A stretch of 64,000 bases of DNA. Origin: Lomentospora prolificans. Lineage: Eukaryota > Ascomycota > Sordariomycetes > Microascales > Microascaceae. The notes under the pieces were generated by a model, which had not been told where the DNA came from, made no database searches, and saw only the letters and a list, made by a program, of their open reading frames with translations. The stretch is from positions 806,001-870,000 of the forward strand of contig JARFXM010000008.1 of the NCBI GenBank assembly GCA_029532625.1, read 5' to 3'. Shown here in pieces: positions 1 to 11,624 of this stretch. A program made the translations under genes and the position numbers. How positions within the stretch are numbered: position 1 is the stretch's first letter; each line of letters begins with the position of its first letter.

Positions 1-1458
1 AAGGAGTCCAAGGGAGCTGCGTTTACATATTTTCCCCCACTCGTTTACGCCATCTTTTCTTTTGTTTATCCAATTATCGCTGTATAGTTACACGGGGACG
101 GGCAGGGGCATAAAACAAAGGTGTATATCGCGGCGTTGGATAGAAGAGATGATTGGGGGTCTCTGTAAGAACTATTTTTGTACGATCATATGAGAAGAGA
201 TCATGATACCATAAATATTAATGAAATCTACATTTGTATGCAATGTTTTTTCTTATCAGGTTCGAGTTGTATGCGGGCCTGAGCTTGCCGTTCAACGAAC
301 TCTGCCCGTCAAACTCGAGTTGCGCCTTCGTCGATAGGGTGTGCTTCCTTCCCCCCGCCCCGAAGCTCAAAGCTTGAGACCAGATTCTTGGTTATCCAGA
401 TCTTTCTATCAACCACATAGCACGCAGCATTGGGTCTACTCTACGCGCCGCCTCACACACCGCGTGACACGATGTGGCGGCAAATCGCTCCTGCTACTTT
501 GGGGAGGAGTATTTGAGGGGCTTGCCGTGGGGCGCTGCGATTTCTACGGCGGATATCGCCAGGCTAAGGTTGTTTATGGGGTCGTGGCTACTTTCAGCTT
601 CGCGGCAGGATTTTGGCAAAGGGTAATATGTGGGTGGTGTCTTGCGTGGGATATGTGGGATTCCACGATTACGCTCGCCAATGGATTGGAGGACCGTAAT
701 TTGGGAGCAACGGAGATTGAAATCGGTATGGTTGTGCTTGAGCATTTACAACACGAGAGGGTTCAAGATTCGCGGAAGCGAAATGCGTGGGATTGGCGGC
801 CTTGCAAATCACAAGAAATGAGATTACTACCCCCGAACCGGCAAACACGGCGATGGCCCGGGCATACGACGGCGATGGGTTGGTTTCCCCGTAAGAGTGT
901 ACGACAGTCTACCCCATGTTTGGTATTACCATCCGGTTAAATCAACGACGCATTGACGCCTTGACGGTGGAGCAGACGACGACATCGTCGAACCACCCTT
1001 GGGGAAGTTAAGCTTTTGCGCTTCTCCCGCTCTGGCTCCGGTTCTTGCGGGTAATGAAGTCGCGGAAATAAGCGTGGCCTATTTTCCCGCCAACACGTAG
1101 CAGTGGCTCGCTTCGCTATTCATAGTGCGCGCGTTCCCGGATGAAGAGCCCGGGATTGGCAAAGTGGCAGAAAACAAATACCATTGGGGCGGAAGCGGAC
1201 ACGTCAGGTAGCTAATAAGATTAAAGTCGCAGAGGAATTGAGTCCGCCCATTGGTCTCGCCTGTCGGTTCCAACCTCGGAGAGTTTAGGGACGTGTAATG
1301 TCAGGGAAGACGCGATGGTTGTAGTTGCCGCGATGCGTTTATTTACGTATATAGATCATAGTAGGATCTCGCCCCGAGAACTTGGCTCTGCTTGACCCTC
1401 TCCCCTTCTTCCCCGGATCAGCCCTGTCACTCGTTTGCACCGGTATTATTTGATCACC
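1..1458. other. Left-end intergenic region, no gene supported
   Basis: No reading frame here has an ATG start together with recognisable domains. The longest open stretch, 341-940 on +, has no ATG at its 5' end and matches no family I know. A TATA-like stretch near 1345-1352 lies about 110 bases upstream of the esterase start and could belong to its promoter. Confidence 0.5.
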
Positions 1459-3628
1459 ATGACACCCCGGCTCATCGCTCTGTGGGCCGCCTTGGCTCCG
1501 GTTGTGCTTGGAGCTGCTTCCATTGCCCAGCTGAAGTCGGATGTCTCGATTCTTATCGACAATGACTTGCAAGGTGAGTGACTATGCCCGACGGAGAGTC
1601 AGTCCTACGAGTGATATGGAGTCAAGATTCAAGGCTACTAACACTGAAGTACAGGTGCGGACAGCCCCCTTGCAAACTCGGGCGTGCTCTTCCTTGGCGC
1701 GAAGAAGACCTTTGATCAAGCTCAAGAGGCATGTGAGACCTTGGGCGAGTCTCTTTGGTCTCCTGACTCGGATGCCAACATCCAGTCGAGCCTAGACTAT
1801 CTTGTCTACCAAAAGCGGGCCAAGAAGTCGTCCAAATTCTGGGTTGCTCCCCACAGCAGCGTTGCCCGCAGTCTCTCTGTTTCCAATGGTGTTGCCCAAG
1901 AGGATGGCTCCGTCGAGCTGCCTGTGCTCTGCACCCAGACGGCGCCTTTCTCGAACAACACCGCCCAAGACACGGCCGAGCAGTGGCAGGTCTCAGTCGA
2001 GGCCAACAACGAGAACCTCATCGGGTACGTCTTTTCTTTTCGTATGATGATTTCCAAAGGTTAACATGCAAACCTTTCGCAGCTTCCGCGACAGGAACGC
2101 CTTTCGGTTCCTTGGCGTTCGCTATGCCCCCGAGGCCCAGAGATTTGGCTACTCTAAGGCCTACAAAGGCAATGGCGGCGACGTCTCGGCCCTAGAGTAT
2201 GGGTCGCAATGCTACCAGTCTGGATCTGGTTCAGAGGATTGCTTGTTCCTCAATATCTGGACACCTTACCTCCCCCGACCGGGATGCACCAAGAAAAGCA
2301 ATCTCAAGCCCGTCATGTTCTGGATCCATGGGGGTGCCTTTATAGGAGGGACCGCCAATGACCAAACATTTGACGGCTCCAACATCGTCTCCCGTGGCGA
2401 TGTTATTCTCGTTGCGATCAACTACCGTGTTGGAAAGTTTGGTTTCCTTGCCCTTGATGACGGCGAGACCAATGGGAACTACGGCCTCGCTGATATCATT
2501 CTGGCTCTTGACTGGGTCCGCGAGAACATCAAGAACTTCGGCGGCGACCCTGACAGAATCACCGTCTTTGGCCAGAGCGCCGGTGCCGGTGCCACGCGTG
2601 CTCTTATCGCTTCTCCTGAAGCCAAGGGCAAGTTCGCAGCCGCCATTCCCCTCAGTAACCTCGGCGGTCTAAGTTACGGCACAACGTACTCCAAGTACTT
2701 GACCATCCCCGAGGCCGCGGAGAGGGGAGGAAACGATTTCGCCGAGGCTGCTAACTGCACTAATGCCGCTTCTCCCGTAGAATGTCTACGTGATTTGCCT
2801 GTTGACAAGGTCGACAACCTTGCTGGTGACATCCGTTACCTCGTTGTGGACGGAAAGTATCTTACTTCGGACGAGCTGCCTCTGAGTGGAGACAAACTCG
2901 ACATCAACCTGATGATGGGAATCACGGCCGAAGACGGCGGTCCATTCATTTCTTACCAACGAGACATTACCCTCGAGGAACAAGAGGAGTGGATCACCTC
3001 GCAAGGCTTTCCCTACCCGTCCAACCCCGACCTCTACCCGCTCCCCGAGCTCGACAACGCCACCATGGCCATCGACTGGATGGGCGCTCGCCTCGCCACC
3101 GACGCCGAGTTCCGCTGCGTCGACCAAGCCACGGCCGCCGCCGCCCTCGCCAACTCCCTCGTGCCCCACATCTACTACTACGAATTCGATCGTACCTACC
3201 AGATACCAGGCTGGCCAACGATGGATCTTTGCGAGCCCGAGGGCCGTCCCGACGGTGATCCATCCGCCCCTCCAGGCTATCTCCGCTGCCATAGCGGTGA
3301 GCTCCTCTACATCTTTGGCAACATTGAGCGCGAGGGCCTCCCTCTCAGAGACGACGTCGACCTCGCCTTCGAGCAGCTCACGCTCGACATCTTTGCGTCG
3401 TTCGCACGCACCTACAATCCCAACCCTGACGTGGCCTTCCTCAAGGCACGTGGCTTTGAGAGCACGCTTGGCGCCATTGAGAGAGCCGGTAAGTGGGAGC
3501 CGGCCGTTGATGGTGATCTCAAACTCAGGGCTCTCGACTGGCCAGTAGAGGAGGGTAGCCAGATGGAGGGCTTCAGGAGCTTGGAGCAGTGCGAGTGGTT
3601 AGAGTTGGGATTGGATTATTACTTGTGA
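1459..3628 (+). CDS. Secreted type-B carboxylesterase/lipase (alpha/beta hydrolase)
   Basis: Three exons: 1459-1573, 1655-2024 and 2083-3628, giving 676 residues. Intron 1 (1574-1654) is GTGAGT...CTAAC...CAG and intron 2 (2025-2082) is GTACGT...TTAAC...CAG; both splices keep the frame. The start gives a signal peptide (MTPRLIALWAALAPVVLGAA). Residues about 40-160 are an N-terminal extension ahead of the hydrolase fold. The esterase core follows: EDCLFLNIWTP, the oxyanion-hole HGGAFIGG, and the nucleophile elbow GQSAGAG with Ser327. Glu445 (GITAEDGGPF) and His565 (CHSGELLYIFGN) fit the other two catalytic positions. The family hydrolyses carboxylic esters such as lipids or plant and fungal metabolites, outside the cell. 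The substrate cannot be told from sequence. The assignment to family is firm; the catalytic Glu is an inference from position. Confidence 0.93.
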
Positions 3629-3891
3629 GAGGGAGGTAACATGGGGCATCTCGGGCCCTCCCTAAGCTAAGTTGAGGTGGTTGCAATCGTTCAGGATGGT
3701 GAGTGGGTAGTGGAATGCGGTCGTCAGTCGAGCACTTTTTTTCCTTGGTATCTTTAGGACTTGATTTAATCAGCCCACGTTACTTCTCCTCATTCGCTGG
3801 AGAATGAAGGGGACAAAAAACTTCATTACAGTGACAACATGTGTGTCGACCTGGATCGAAAGCTTGTGTGTTGGTCAAGGCAGAAAATGCC

Positions 3892-3896
3892 AAAAA
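3892..3896 (-). terminator. RNA polymerase III T-run terminator of tRNA-Glu
   Basis: On the minus strand a run of five T lies 10 bases after the 3' end of the tRNA, the usual position and form of a Pol III terminator. Confidence 0.7.
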
Positions 3897-3906
3897 GAAA
3901 CTGAGC

Positions 3907-3987
3907 TCCCATACCCGGAATCGAACCGGGGTCTATGCCTGGCCTTTCAATGAGAGGGCATCATGATGACTTCTACACTATATGGGA
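3907..3987 (-). tRNA. tRNA-Glu (anticodon CUC) with a 10-base intron
   Basis: Read on the minus strand the acceptor stem is TCCCATA/TATGGGA (7 bp), the T arm is CCCGG-TTCGATT-CCGGG, and the anticodon stem is ATGCC/GGCAT (5 bp). Between the two anticodon-stem halves are 17 bases. A normal 7-base loop leaves 10 extra bases directly after the base 3' of the anticodon, the standard place of eukaryotic tRNA introns. The anticodon in the loop CTCTCA is CTC (Glu). The mature RNA would be 71 bases. The D arm is weak: one of its four pairs is T-T, and the D loop has AG where GG is expected, so the gene may be slightly degenerate. CCA is not encoded, as usual in eukaryotes. Confidence 0.85.
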
Positions 3988-6716
3988 TTATAGTAGCTTG
4001 TGTTGCCGGATTGCGGGATCCGAAAGGAGCTCGAAGGAACGGCGGAAATAATGGATTAATTCAATGTGTGGGCGGTAGTGGTATGGCCCGCCGTCTTGCT
4101 GGCCTCATCCACGAGTATTAACGAGTACTAACTAAATTCTCCAAATAAACAAAGCCATCGTCAATGTTCAATCAATTGGTTCTGGGGCACAGGGAGGAGC
4201 GTGGCTCAAAAACCCCTGGAGCAGGCCTCCTAGCTCAACTGTGGCAGCACCAGGCGTATGATACAGGATCTCAAGCTGCAATTGCCGATTCGTATTGGAT
4301 CAATGATGACAACAGCTTGCTTGGCCCGAAGAGCGCAATTGTGCAGTCTTCTCTTAGGCAGCCTCAACCTCTCGTGCAAATCCGGAAGATCTCGCCCTGG
4401 ATTATATAAATGATGGAGGCACCCTCTTTTTGCAAAGTTGGTGTGTGGTACTGCGGACGTGGCTGGTTTTATAGGCGAGGTAACCCATCATGCAGCAGCA
4501 TATGCAGCACGGAAGGGCTTCATGATCTGAATCCTCTGACTCACCGAGGACTCATTACAGGCGTTTAATACCTTGGTATTTGAAGTCGATTCAGACAAAC
4601 GGCTCTTGATCCTGGTTTCTAGGGTGATTCGTCTATTGACGACGCAGCTCTCCCCAAGGAAGTCCGCCGCCCAATGTCACCTGCTGCGAGTGCTGAGTTG
4701 TCAACCGCGAATTGGCCATCTGGGAGCGAATCGGACTTCACGCACCCATGACGGGGTTGTCTCGAGCCTGCTCAAAATACGCCGACTCCCAAGAGTGGGC
4801 TTGGAAGCGCCTCGCTGGCTGGCTTCAACAATTGGAGCAGCCACACCGACCTTCTGTGGCTGGACCTGACAGCCTCGTCTTCAGCATGAGAGCAGCAACA
4901 TTTATAAGAGAAGCTGAAGGAAGACGGTCCATCGCTGGCTTACACAGCCGGCCAGGCGTACCCCCCTCTTCACACACAACGAAGGAGTCGACTGTGATAA
5001 CGGCGCATTTTTTTGGTATATCGCTGGCCACCACATCACTTGGATAGAAGGCTCTGGGGTTCCACGACAGTAAGTAAGGGCCGTCACGCGCAGCTCGCCT
5101 TCTGGATTTGACCAGAGCCGAAGGAAGACGGACAAAGCGAACACCGACCTCGCTCTGCCTGACCTTAAGATACGAAAGAAAAAGGAAACCACTCGCCCAG
5201 CACAGCCTCGACAACAAACTATGGCGCACTCAAAGCCTTTCATAGGTATGACGCGTCCTCCAGGGACAGGGGCGGCCATAGAGGCCAGCGTCTCGTGACC
5301 AATTTACCGGCTTGTAGGCGTTGAGCACCTGGCACCACATAATGGGTGTCTTCGTACATGAAGCTATGTACGATCAGTTTCGAGGGCTGCGCAAACTTGG
5401 TTGCCCGCTTTATGGAACATGGTGAGTTGCCTAGTCATCAGCTGGTCTTGTTGCGTTTGCGTTTGCGTTCCACTTGGGTTTGGTGGTTTGTTCGAATCGA
5501 AGGACACGGAGACAAACATACAGCCCAAAATCATAGAAAATCATGGCTGGCATGGTCGATGGAACATGCCGCCGAGGCAGAGAGAAAAGCAATCATGACC
5601 ATGCAGACGAGCCATCAACCCCCACTGTAGATATCAGTGTTGCAGAGGCATATTGGGAGCAAAAACCACGTGCGATTGCGGAATGATGCTTTCTCACTAG
5701 GGGTCGTTTCTGTAACTGAAATGGGTACCACTATAGCCTCGATCAAGTTTGTGTATTGATCTCTCGTCTGTTTCGGGATTAGATGGGCCTTGAAAATCAG
5801 CCCAACGTGATCTTGGACACACTCCCAGGTGCACAATTGGGCAAAACACCGTAAGGAATCATCTTGTATGCGTGTGTATCTTGTTATTCTCGGGGTACCA
5901 CGTTCTAGACCTTGCTGTTTCCCGAAAGTACTACACATATAGCTCGGTGACCTATCGATATCAGAAGGAAAAAAAAAAAAAGAACAAAAAAAGAAAAAAA
6001 AAAAAAAGCGAGGACAGCTTTCGGAGGGTGGCCATGTCATCTCTACCAAGGTGCACATCACGTCTCGTTATTGCCGACGTACCTTGCTGCCACGTGCCTG
6101 GATCAGTCGAAAGTAAGGTCCCTCATACATTATCTGCATCCAGCGTTGTCACCGAATAAGGACCGTCGAGAGAAGAACAGAGGCAGCACTGCCGGATGCT
6201 TGCATCCAGGTTCTAATTTTCCGACACTAGCCAGCATTCACGCAAAAACACTCGCATCCGGCAGGAAATGGGTCGCCGATGTGCGAAGCGCAGAACAGCG
6301 CCGATGTCTCGCAGGCTCTACTCGTATTTGGCCGTCCTGGAAAGTGAGCAAGCTGGCCGCTCCGGCACTTTCGATCCGCTTTGAGAAGAGATTGGCACAA
6401 ACGAGAAAATCGCACATTCGTTTCTGTAGCGTGGCACACCTCCCAGCTCAAGAATTTTTTAAGTCATGAATTTGCTAAGCACTTTCTTTCTGTGACCGCG
6501 TGGTTCCACGGAAAATCTCTCCCCACAATATTGATGATTCTCCAATCTCCCCCAGGTGCACCGCCCAGTTACAAGCTCTTGGTGACATCCCACTATGACA
6601 AGCAGGGCTAGGGGCGGAGCCAGAAGTTCGGGAAGTCCTCAGTGCTTTTTAGCTCCTCTTGGGCGGCGGAGTCTTCGAGAATGGGACTGGATAAACGCTG
6701 GCCCGCTAGGCCTGGC
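3988..6716. other. Gene-free stretch between tRNA-Glu and the transposon nest
   Basis: Only short, domain-free open frames occur on both strands. There is a near-continuous A-rich run at about 5970-6006. Base composition is normal right up to the left inverted repeat at 6719. An ATG at 5221 followed by a GT...AG-like stretch was examined, but no splice gives a convincing protein. Confidence 0.5.
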
Positions 6717-6718
6717 TA

Positions 6719-6771
6719 TGGAAGCCTGTAGCGAATTTGTAACTTTTGAAATTTTTCAACCTCGACCCCTC
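6719..6771 (+). repeat. Left terminal inverted repeat (53 bp)
   Basis: It begins TGGAAGCCTGTAGCG and pairs with 20867-20919. Three mismatches exist, at repeat positions 1, 41 and 46, all C/T or G/A transitions. The repeat keeps CpG, TpG and CpA dinucleotides although the DNA directly inside it has nearly none. Confidence 0.9.
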
Positions 6772-9700
6772 GAATTTTTACTAGAACTACCCTAACCTAT
6801 ATAGTTTCCTTAAGTAATAAGAATATTAGAAGGACTTTAGTAAAATAATATTTTTATAACTAAAGTTATACTTCAAGTTTAGAAGGTATAATTCCTCCTC
6901 TTAAGGAAAGTTATAACTTCTTAAGGAAGGTATAAAGTTTATAATATTTTAAGAATTATAATAAGTAGGTATAACTAGTAAAATAATAATAGAAGGAAAT
7001 AGTAATAGAAAGAGCTATCTTCTAATAAGTACCTTTTTTTTTATATCTTTAAAAATCCTTTCTTCCTTTCCTTTTTTTTTTTTCCCTCTTTTATTATCCC
7101 TTATCTTACTTATAAATTACCTAATTACTTAATCTTAGCTAAATCCTCCTAAACTTATAATAGTTTCTAATATTATTTAATAGTTTTAAATAATTCTACT
7201 TAGCTTTAGGTATAATAGTACCCTTTTACTCTAAAGCTTATAAACTAGCTAAAGAGCTAGTTACTCCTTTTATCTTTAATAGAGAGCTACTTTTATTTAT
7301 TTAAAAGAGCTCTAAAGAGTTTAATAATAGTACCCTAGAATATATAGCCTAAGCTTTAGCTTAAATAGAATTAATTTAGAGTAAAGGTATTTTAACTTTT
7401 ACTCTTTAGAAGAAGGTCTATATACTTTTATTTAACTCTAGGCTAGATAGACTATTATTAATTAATTTAATAGGAGCTTAAGTAACTTCTTATTATTTAG
7501 GAGAAGCCTAACTATTCTAGTAATAATATTTAAACTTATCTAGAATTACTTATTAGCTATAGTAGTTATAGTTAACTATTATATATAGATATAATAATTA
7601 TCTATATATTTAGCTAAGTTATAGTAGAGCTATATAATAAATACTTAAAGGCCTAAGGAAAGTTCTTATATTATATAGTTTAGACTAAATTTAGCTAAGC
7701 TTATATATACTATATCTACTAGATAGTTAGCTACTTACTTAAATCTAAGTAAAGATATAAGTAAGGTAGTATATTTAATTCTTTCTATTATTATATATAT
7801 TAGATTTTAATAAATTAAATACTATTAATTTAACTCCTAATAAATATTAAAAGAAACTACTAAAGATATTTATTAAAGTTAGCTAAATAATTTTAGCTTT
7901 AATTAAAAGTACTCTTATAGATCTAAGTTTAATAATCTTAGCTATTTAATTATAAACTCTAGTAATTATATTTATATAAATTACTAATAAGATTAACTTT
8001 TAGATAGAAATAGCTAAGTCTACTCTAATTACTCTTATTAGAACTTAGAGCTAAGATAAAGAAGATAATATTAATATTAATTTAACTAATATAAAGTAAG
8101 TTTAATTAAACTTACTTTAATATAAAAGATATTTTTTTTTTCCTAGAATTAAAAAATTAGTTAGAAGGAAATATAAATAGAAATATACTAGTTTATATAT
8201 AAAGAATCTATATTAAGGAAATAAGTAGAAATATACTAGTTTATATAAAGTAGATTAGAATTTATCTTAGTATTTTAGATATTAGGGCTTAATAAAATCT
8301 ATTTATCTTTATTTTTTCTTTCTTTTTTACTTTTTAATCTTAAATAGTTATAGTTAATATAGTTTACCTAATAATTAATCTTAAATACTTATACTTAAAT
8401 ATTAAAGAATAGTTATTCTAAAAAAAACTTTAAAAAGAAATACTTTAATAACTTTTAACTAAATATAATATCTCTTATATAAGAATAATTTTATATTAGT
8501 AATTATAATTATAGAACCTTATATAAAAGTATAATTCTATAGAGATTTTAGACTCTCTCTACCTACTTATCTAAGAATTATTTTATTAAGGACTATAAGA
8601 ACTAATACTATTCTAAATACTTTTATATAAAGGATATATAATCTTGAAATTCTAGCTTACTAATATTTATAAAGAGATAGGCCTTTACTACTAGCTTATA
8701 CTAGAATAAGATAAGATTACTTAAGAATATATAAGATTAGTATTTTCTAATTAAATAGAAAAAAGTAGTCTAATTAAAGGTTTTAAGAGAAACTACTTTT
8801 ATATATAGTTTTAATAAAAATAATATATTATTAGTTAAGACTTATTCTATTCTATTTATTATAATATTTATCCTAAAATAATTTAAGTAAGACTAAATAA
8901 ATTATACTATAAATAATTAGGTTATATTTATACTAGACTAAACTTTATCTAGTTTTTTAATATATATAATAAACTAATACTATATAGGATAGAAATCTAT
9001 ATTTATATTAATATTTATTCTTAATATATTACTTAGTTTTATATTAAGATCTTAGCTTATATATAATAAAGAATATTTAATTAATATATTAAAATAATTA
9101 TATAATACTAGATTATTCCTATATTAATTTATTTAGATTATGGTATTAAGCTAAACCTTATTATTACTATTTATTTCTTTTTATCTTAAGATTAAATAAA
9201 ACTAGATCTAAAAATAAATAATTCTATTCTAATTAAGTTTTAAGACTACTAACTTTAAGGTAAAAGTATTTATAATATTAAGATTAAAAGCTAGTAGAAC
9301 TAGCTTTCTTAAGCTTAATCTTATTTCTAGTAAGTAAGTAAACTTCTTTATAAGATATTATTTTAGATATTTATAAGATAGAAATACTTTATATAGCTTA
9401 TATTAGAAAACCTCTTTAACTTATTAAGTAAGATTAATTAAATTACTTTATATTACCTTTATATTCCTATTATTTAAGAGGAGTTTACTAGATTTATCTA
9501 AGTCTAGAACTATTACTATATCTAAGTATAGAAAAACTAGCTATATATTATTCTAGGGTAACTATAGATACTTTATTACTTTTTTAACTAATCTTATATA
9601 TCTAACTATAATATTATACTAAATACTAGTTAACTTTAAGCTTTATAAGAGATAGTAAAGTTAGATTTATATAATCTTAATATATATTTACCTAAACTAA

Positions 9701-11220
9701 TAATAGAAGTTTATAAATTAATAATAAAATATTTTAGAGATATAAAGCTTTTTATTTATAAAGAAGATTACCCTTTCTTTACTATATACTAATTCTTATA
9801 GAATAGGCTATACTAGTATAAAGTAGATCTAGATATATTAGTTTTAGATAAGTTAGAGAACCTAATTAATAGAATTACTTAAATTAAATAAGTATTAGAA
9901 AAAAAAGGATTTAATATTAATTATTTAGAATAAGATATTTTAAGTTTAAATAATTTAGAAGAGATACTTTAAAACTAGCTTAATCTTCTTTCTATATATA
10001 CTTTTAAATTACTATACTATTTAACCTATAACCTTAAGCTAGTTATACTTAAGTAGATATATATAAATTTATTATAATTAGTATAGTTTTATACTTAACT
10101 TAATTAGTAATATTTAAATCTAGATCTTAGTATTTAAATTTAGCTTCCTTTTTTTAACTTAGTTTAACTTCTTTTATTTTAATTCTATTTTAGTTAAGAT
10201 ACTTTTAGAAGATAGATATTTTAAGGGCTTCTATAACTTTAAAAAAAAAAAATAATTAGTATAAAAATTTCTTTATAAAAAAAAAAAAAAAAAAAAAAAG
10301 AATAATATATTTACTAAGATCTTAAGTAGATTCTTCTAAGTTACTCTTCTTCTTTTTTAATATTTACTAGCTTTATATAGCTTTACTAAGAGCTAACTTA
10401 TTCTATTTAATTTCTATAAAAAAAAGAAGTAAGATATAATATATACTTAATTTAACTTTATCTTTAGTTTAGGTTATTATAATAAGTTTATAAATAATTT
10501 AGGTTTAAGTAACTATTAATATATATAATCTAATCTAAAAAGAGGTATTATACTAAAGAATTAGGTAAGTTTCTTATAAAAGATCTTAAAAACTAATTTC
10601 TAGATTAAACTTATAAATAATTAATTTAAGTATTTTATAATAGCTTAAGTATTATTAGTATTAATTAAAAGCTTTTAGGATTAGGAAGCCTTTATATAAA
10701 GCTAGTATTTTTAAATACTACTTTAAAATAAATTATATAACTCCTTTAGAAATATATTCTAATATATAAAGCTAAAGAGATAAGAAAATTTATAATAACT
10801 CTCTCTTTAGTTCTTAATTCTAAATAATACTAGTTATTTAAGTTTATATAGTAATTTCTAAAGCTTAGAAGAAGTTAATAGTATTTAGCTATCTTTACTA
10901 TAAGATATATAATATAGAGGAAGTTAATAATATTATTATTAAGTAAGTTAATAATATATTAAGTAAGTAGGTAAGATTAAAAATAGGATTACCTAACTCT
11001 ATAAGACTTTCTTTAAAAATTAGTAGTTACTTCTTATAGAAGCTATAGAAATCTTATAATAGAGCTTTATACTAAATCTTAGTATATATAAGACTAGTTT
11101 AACCTAACTAGTAATACTTTAGTATTAGTAGTACTATAGTTAGCTAGTTTTTAACCTAGTAGAGGTAGTATTATATAAGTTTATAGTTTACTATTAAATT
11201 TTTCTTTTTATATTAAGAGA
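6772..11220. other. Interior of the TIR element, saturated by RIP-type mutation
   Basis: About 4.4 kb of extremely AT-rich DNA. Reading through it I see only a handful of TpG/CpA (for example near 6874, 8645 and 9139) and essentially no CpG, while CpT and ApG stay common. Loss of CpA/TpG with gain of TpA is the signature of repeat-induced point mutation. Every frame is full of stops and I recognise no protein remnant. A 22-base direct repeat (tagaaatatactagtttata plus two bases) occurs near 8178 and 8225. Whatever gene the element carried, probably a transposase, is unreadable. Confidence 0.7.
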
Positions 11221-11225
11221 ATTAA
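11221..11225. repeat. Left target-site duplication of element A (ATTAA)
   Basis: The five bases before LTR1 are identical to the five after LTR4 (20776-20780). A 5-bp duplication is normal for Ty3/gypsy integrases. Confidence 0.88.
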
Positions 11226-11624
11226 TATAACAGGTTGAACCCTGGAATACAAGTGCTAGTAATGCTGGCACCTACTACACCCTCTCTATGGGCCTACTAT
11301 AATTAGAACCCTGTGCACCTCCCTAATAGGAGGTCTACTAGTAATCTCCTAGTGGATCTACTAGTATAGGACTGCCTATATACCCCCTATTAGGAGACCT
11401 ATAAGTAATCTCCTAGTAGGCCTATTATAGTAAGACTACTCTATGACTATACTATAGGCCTACTCCTATAAGGGTGTATACCCTTATAAGTAGCTCCTAT
11501 ATAACTACTACTATAGTAGAAGATCCTTTTTTTTTCTATTCTTTCCTTTTACTCCTTAGTTATTTTATAATAGATATATCTAGGCCCTGTATTATAGACT
11601 ATACTTTATGGCTAGCCTATAATA
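11226..11624 (+). repeat. LTR1, 5' LTR of element A
   Basis: 399 bases. It starts TATAACAGGTTGAACCC (TGTAACAGG in the least mutated copy) and ends CTATAATA (CTGTAACA in the least mutated copy), so the original ends were TG...CA. A T9 run and CTATTCTTTCC follow the promoter-like middle part in all four copies. Confidence 0.9.

Noticed and set aside
341..940. 199-codon open frame (+)
   Set aside because: The open end starts at GTG, not ATG, composition is not protein-like, and no domain or splice signal supports it.
5221..5380. ATG with a GT...TAG-like intron (+)
   Set aside because: The spliced product stops after about 22 residues and no alternative acceptor gives a longer protein.
8165..8255. 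Short direct repeats as CRISPR-like array
   Set aside because: Only two copies in AT-saturated DNA of a eukaryote; no array.
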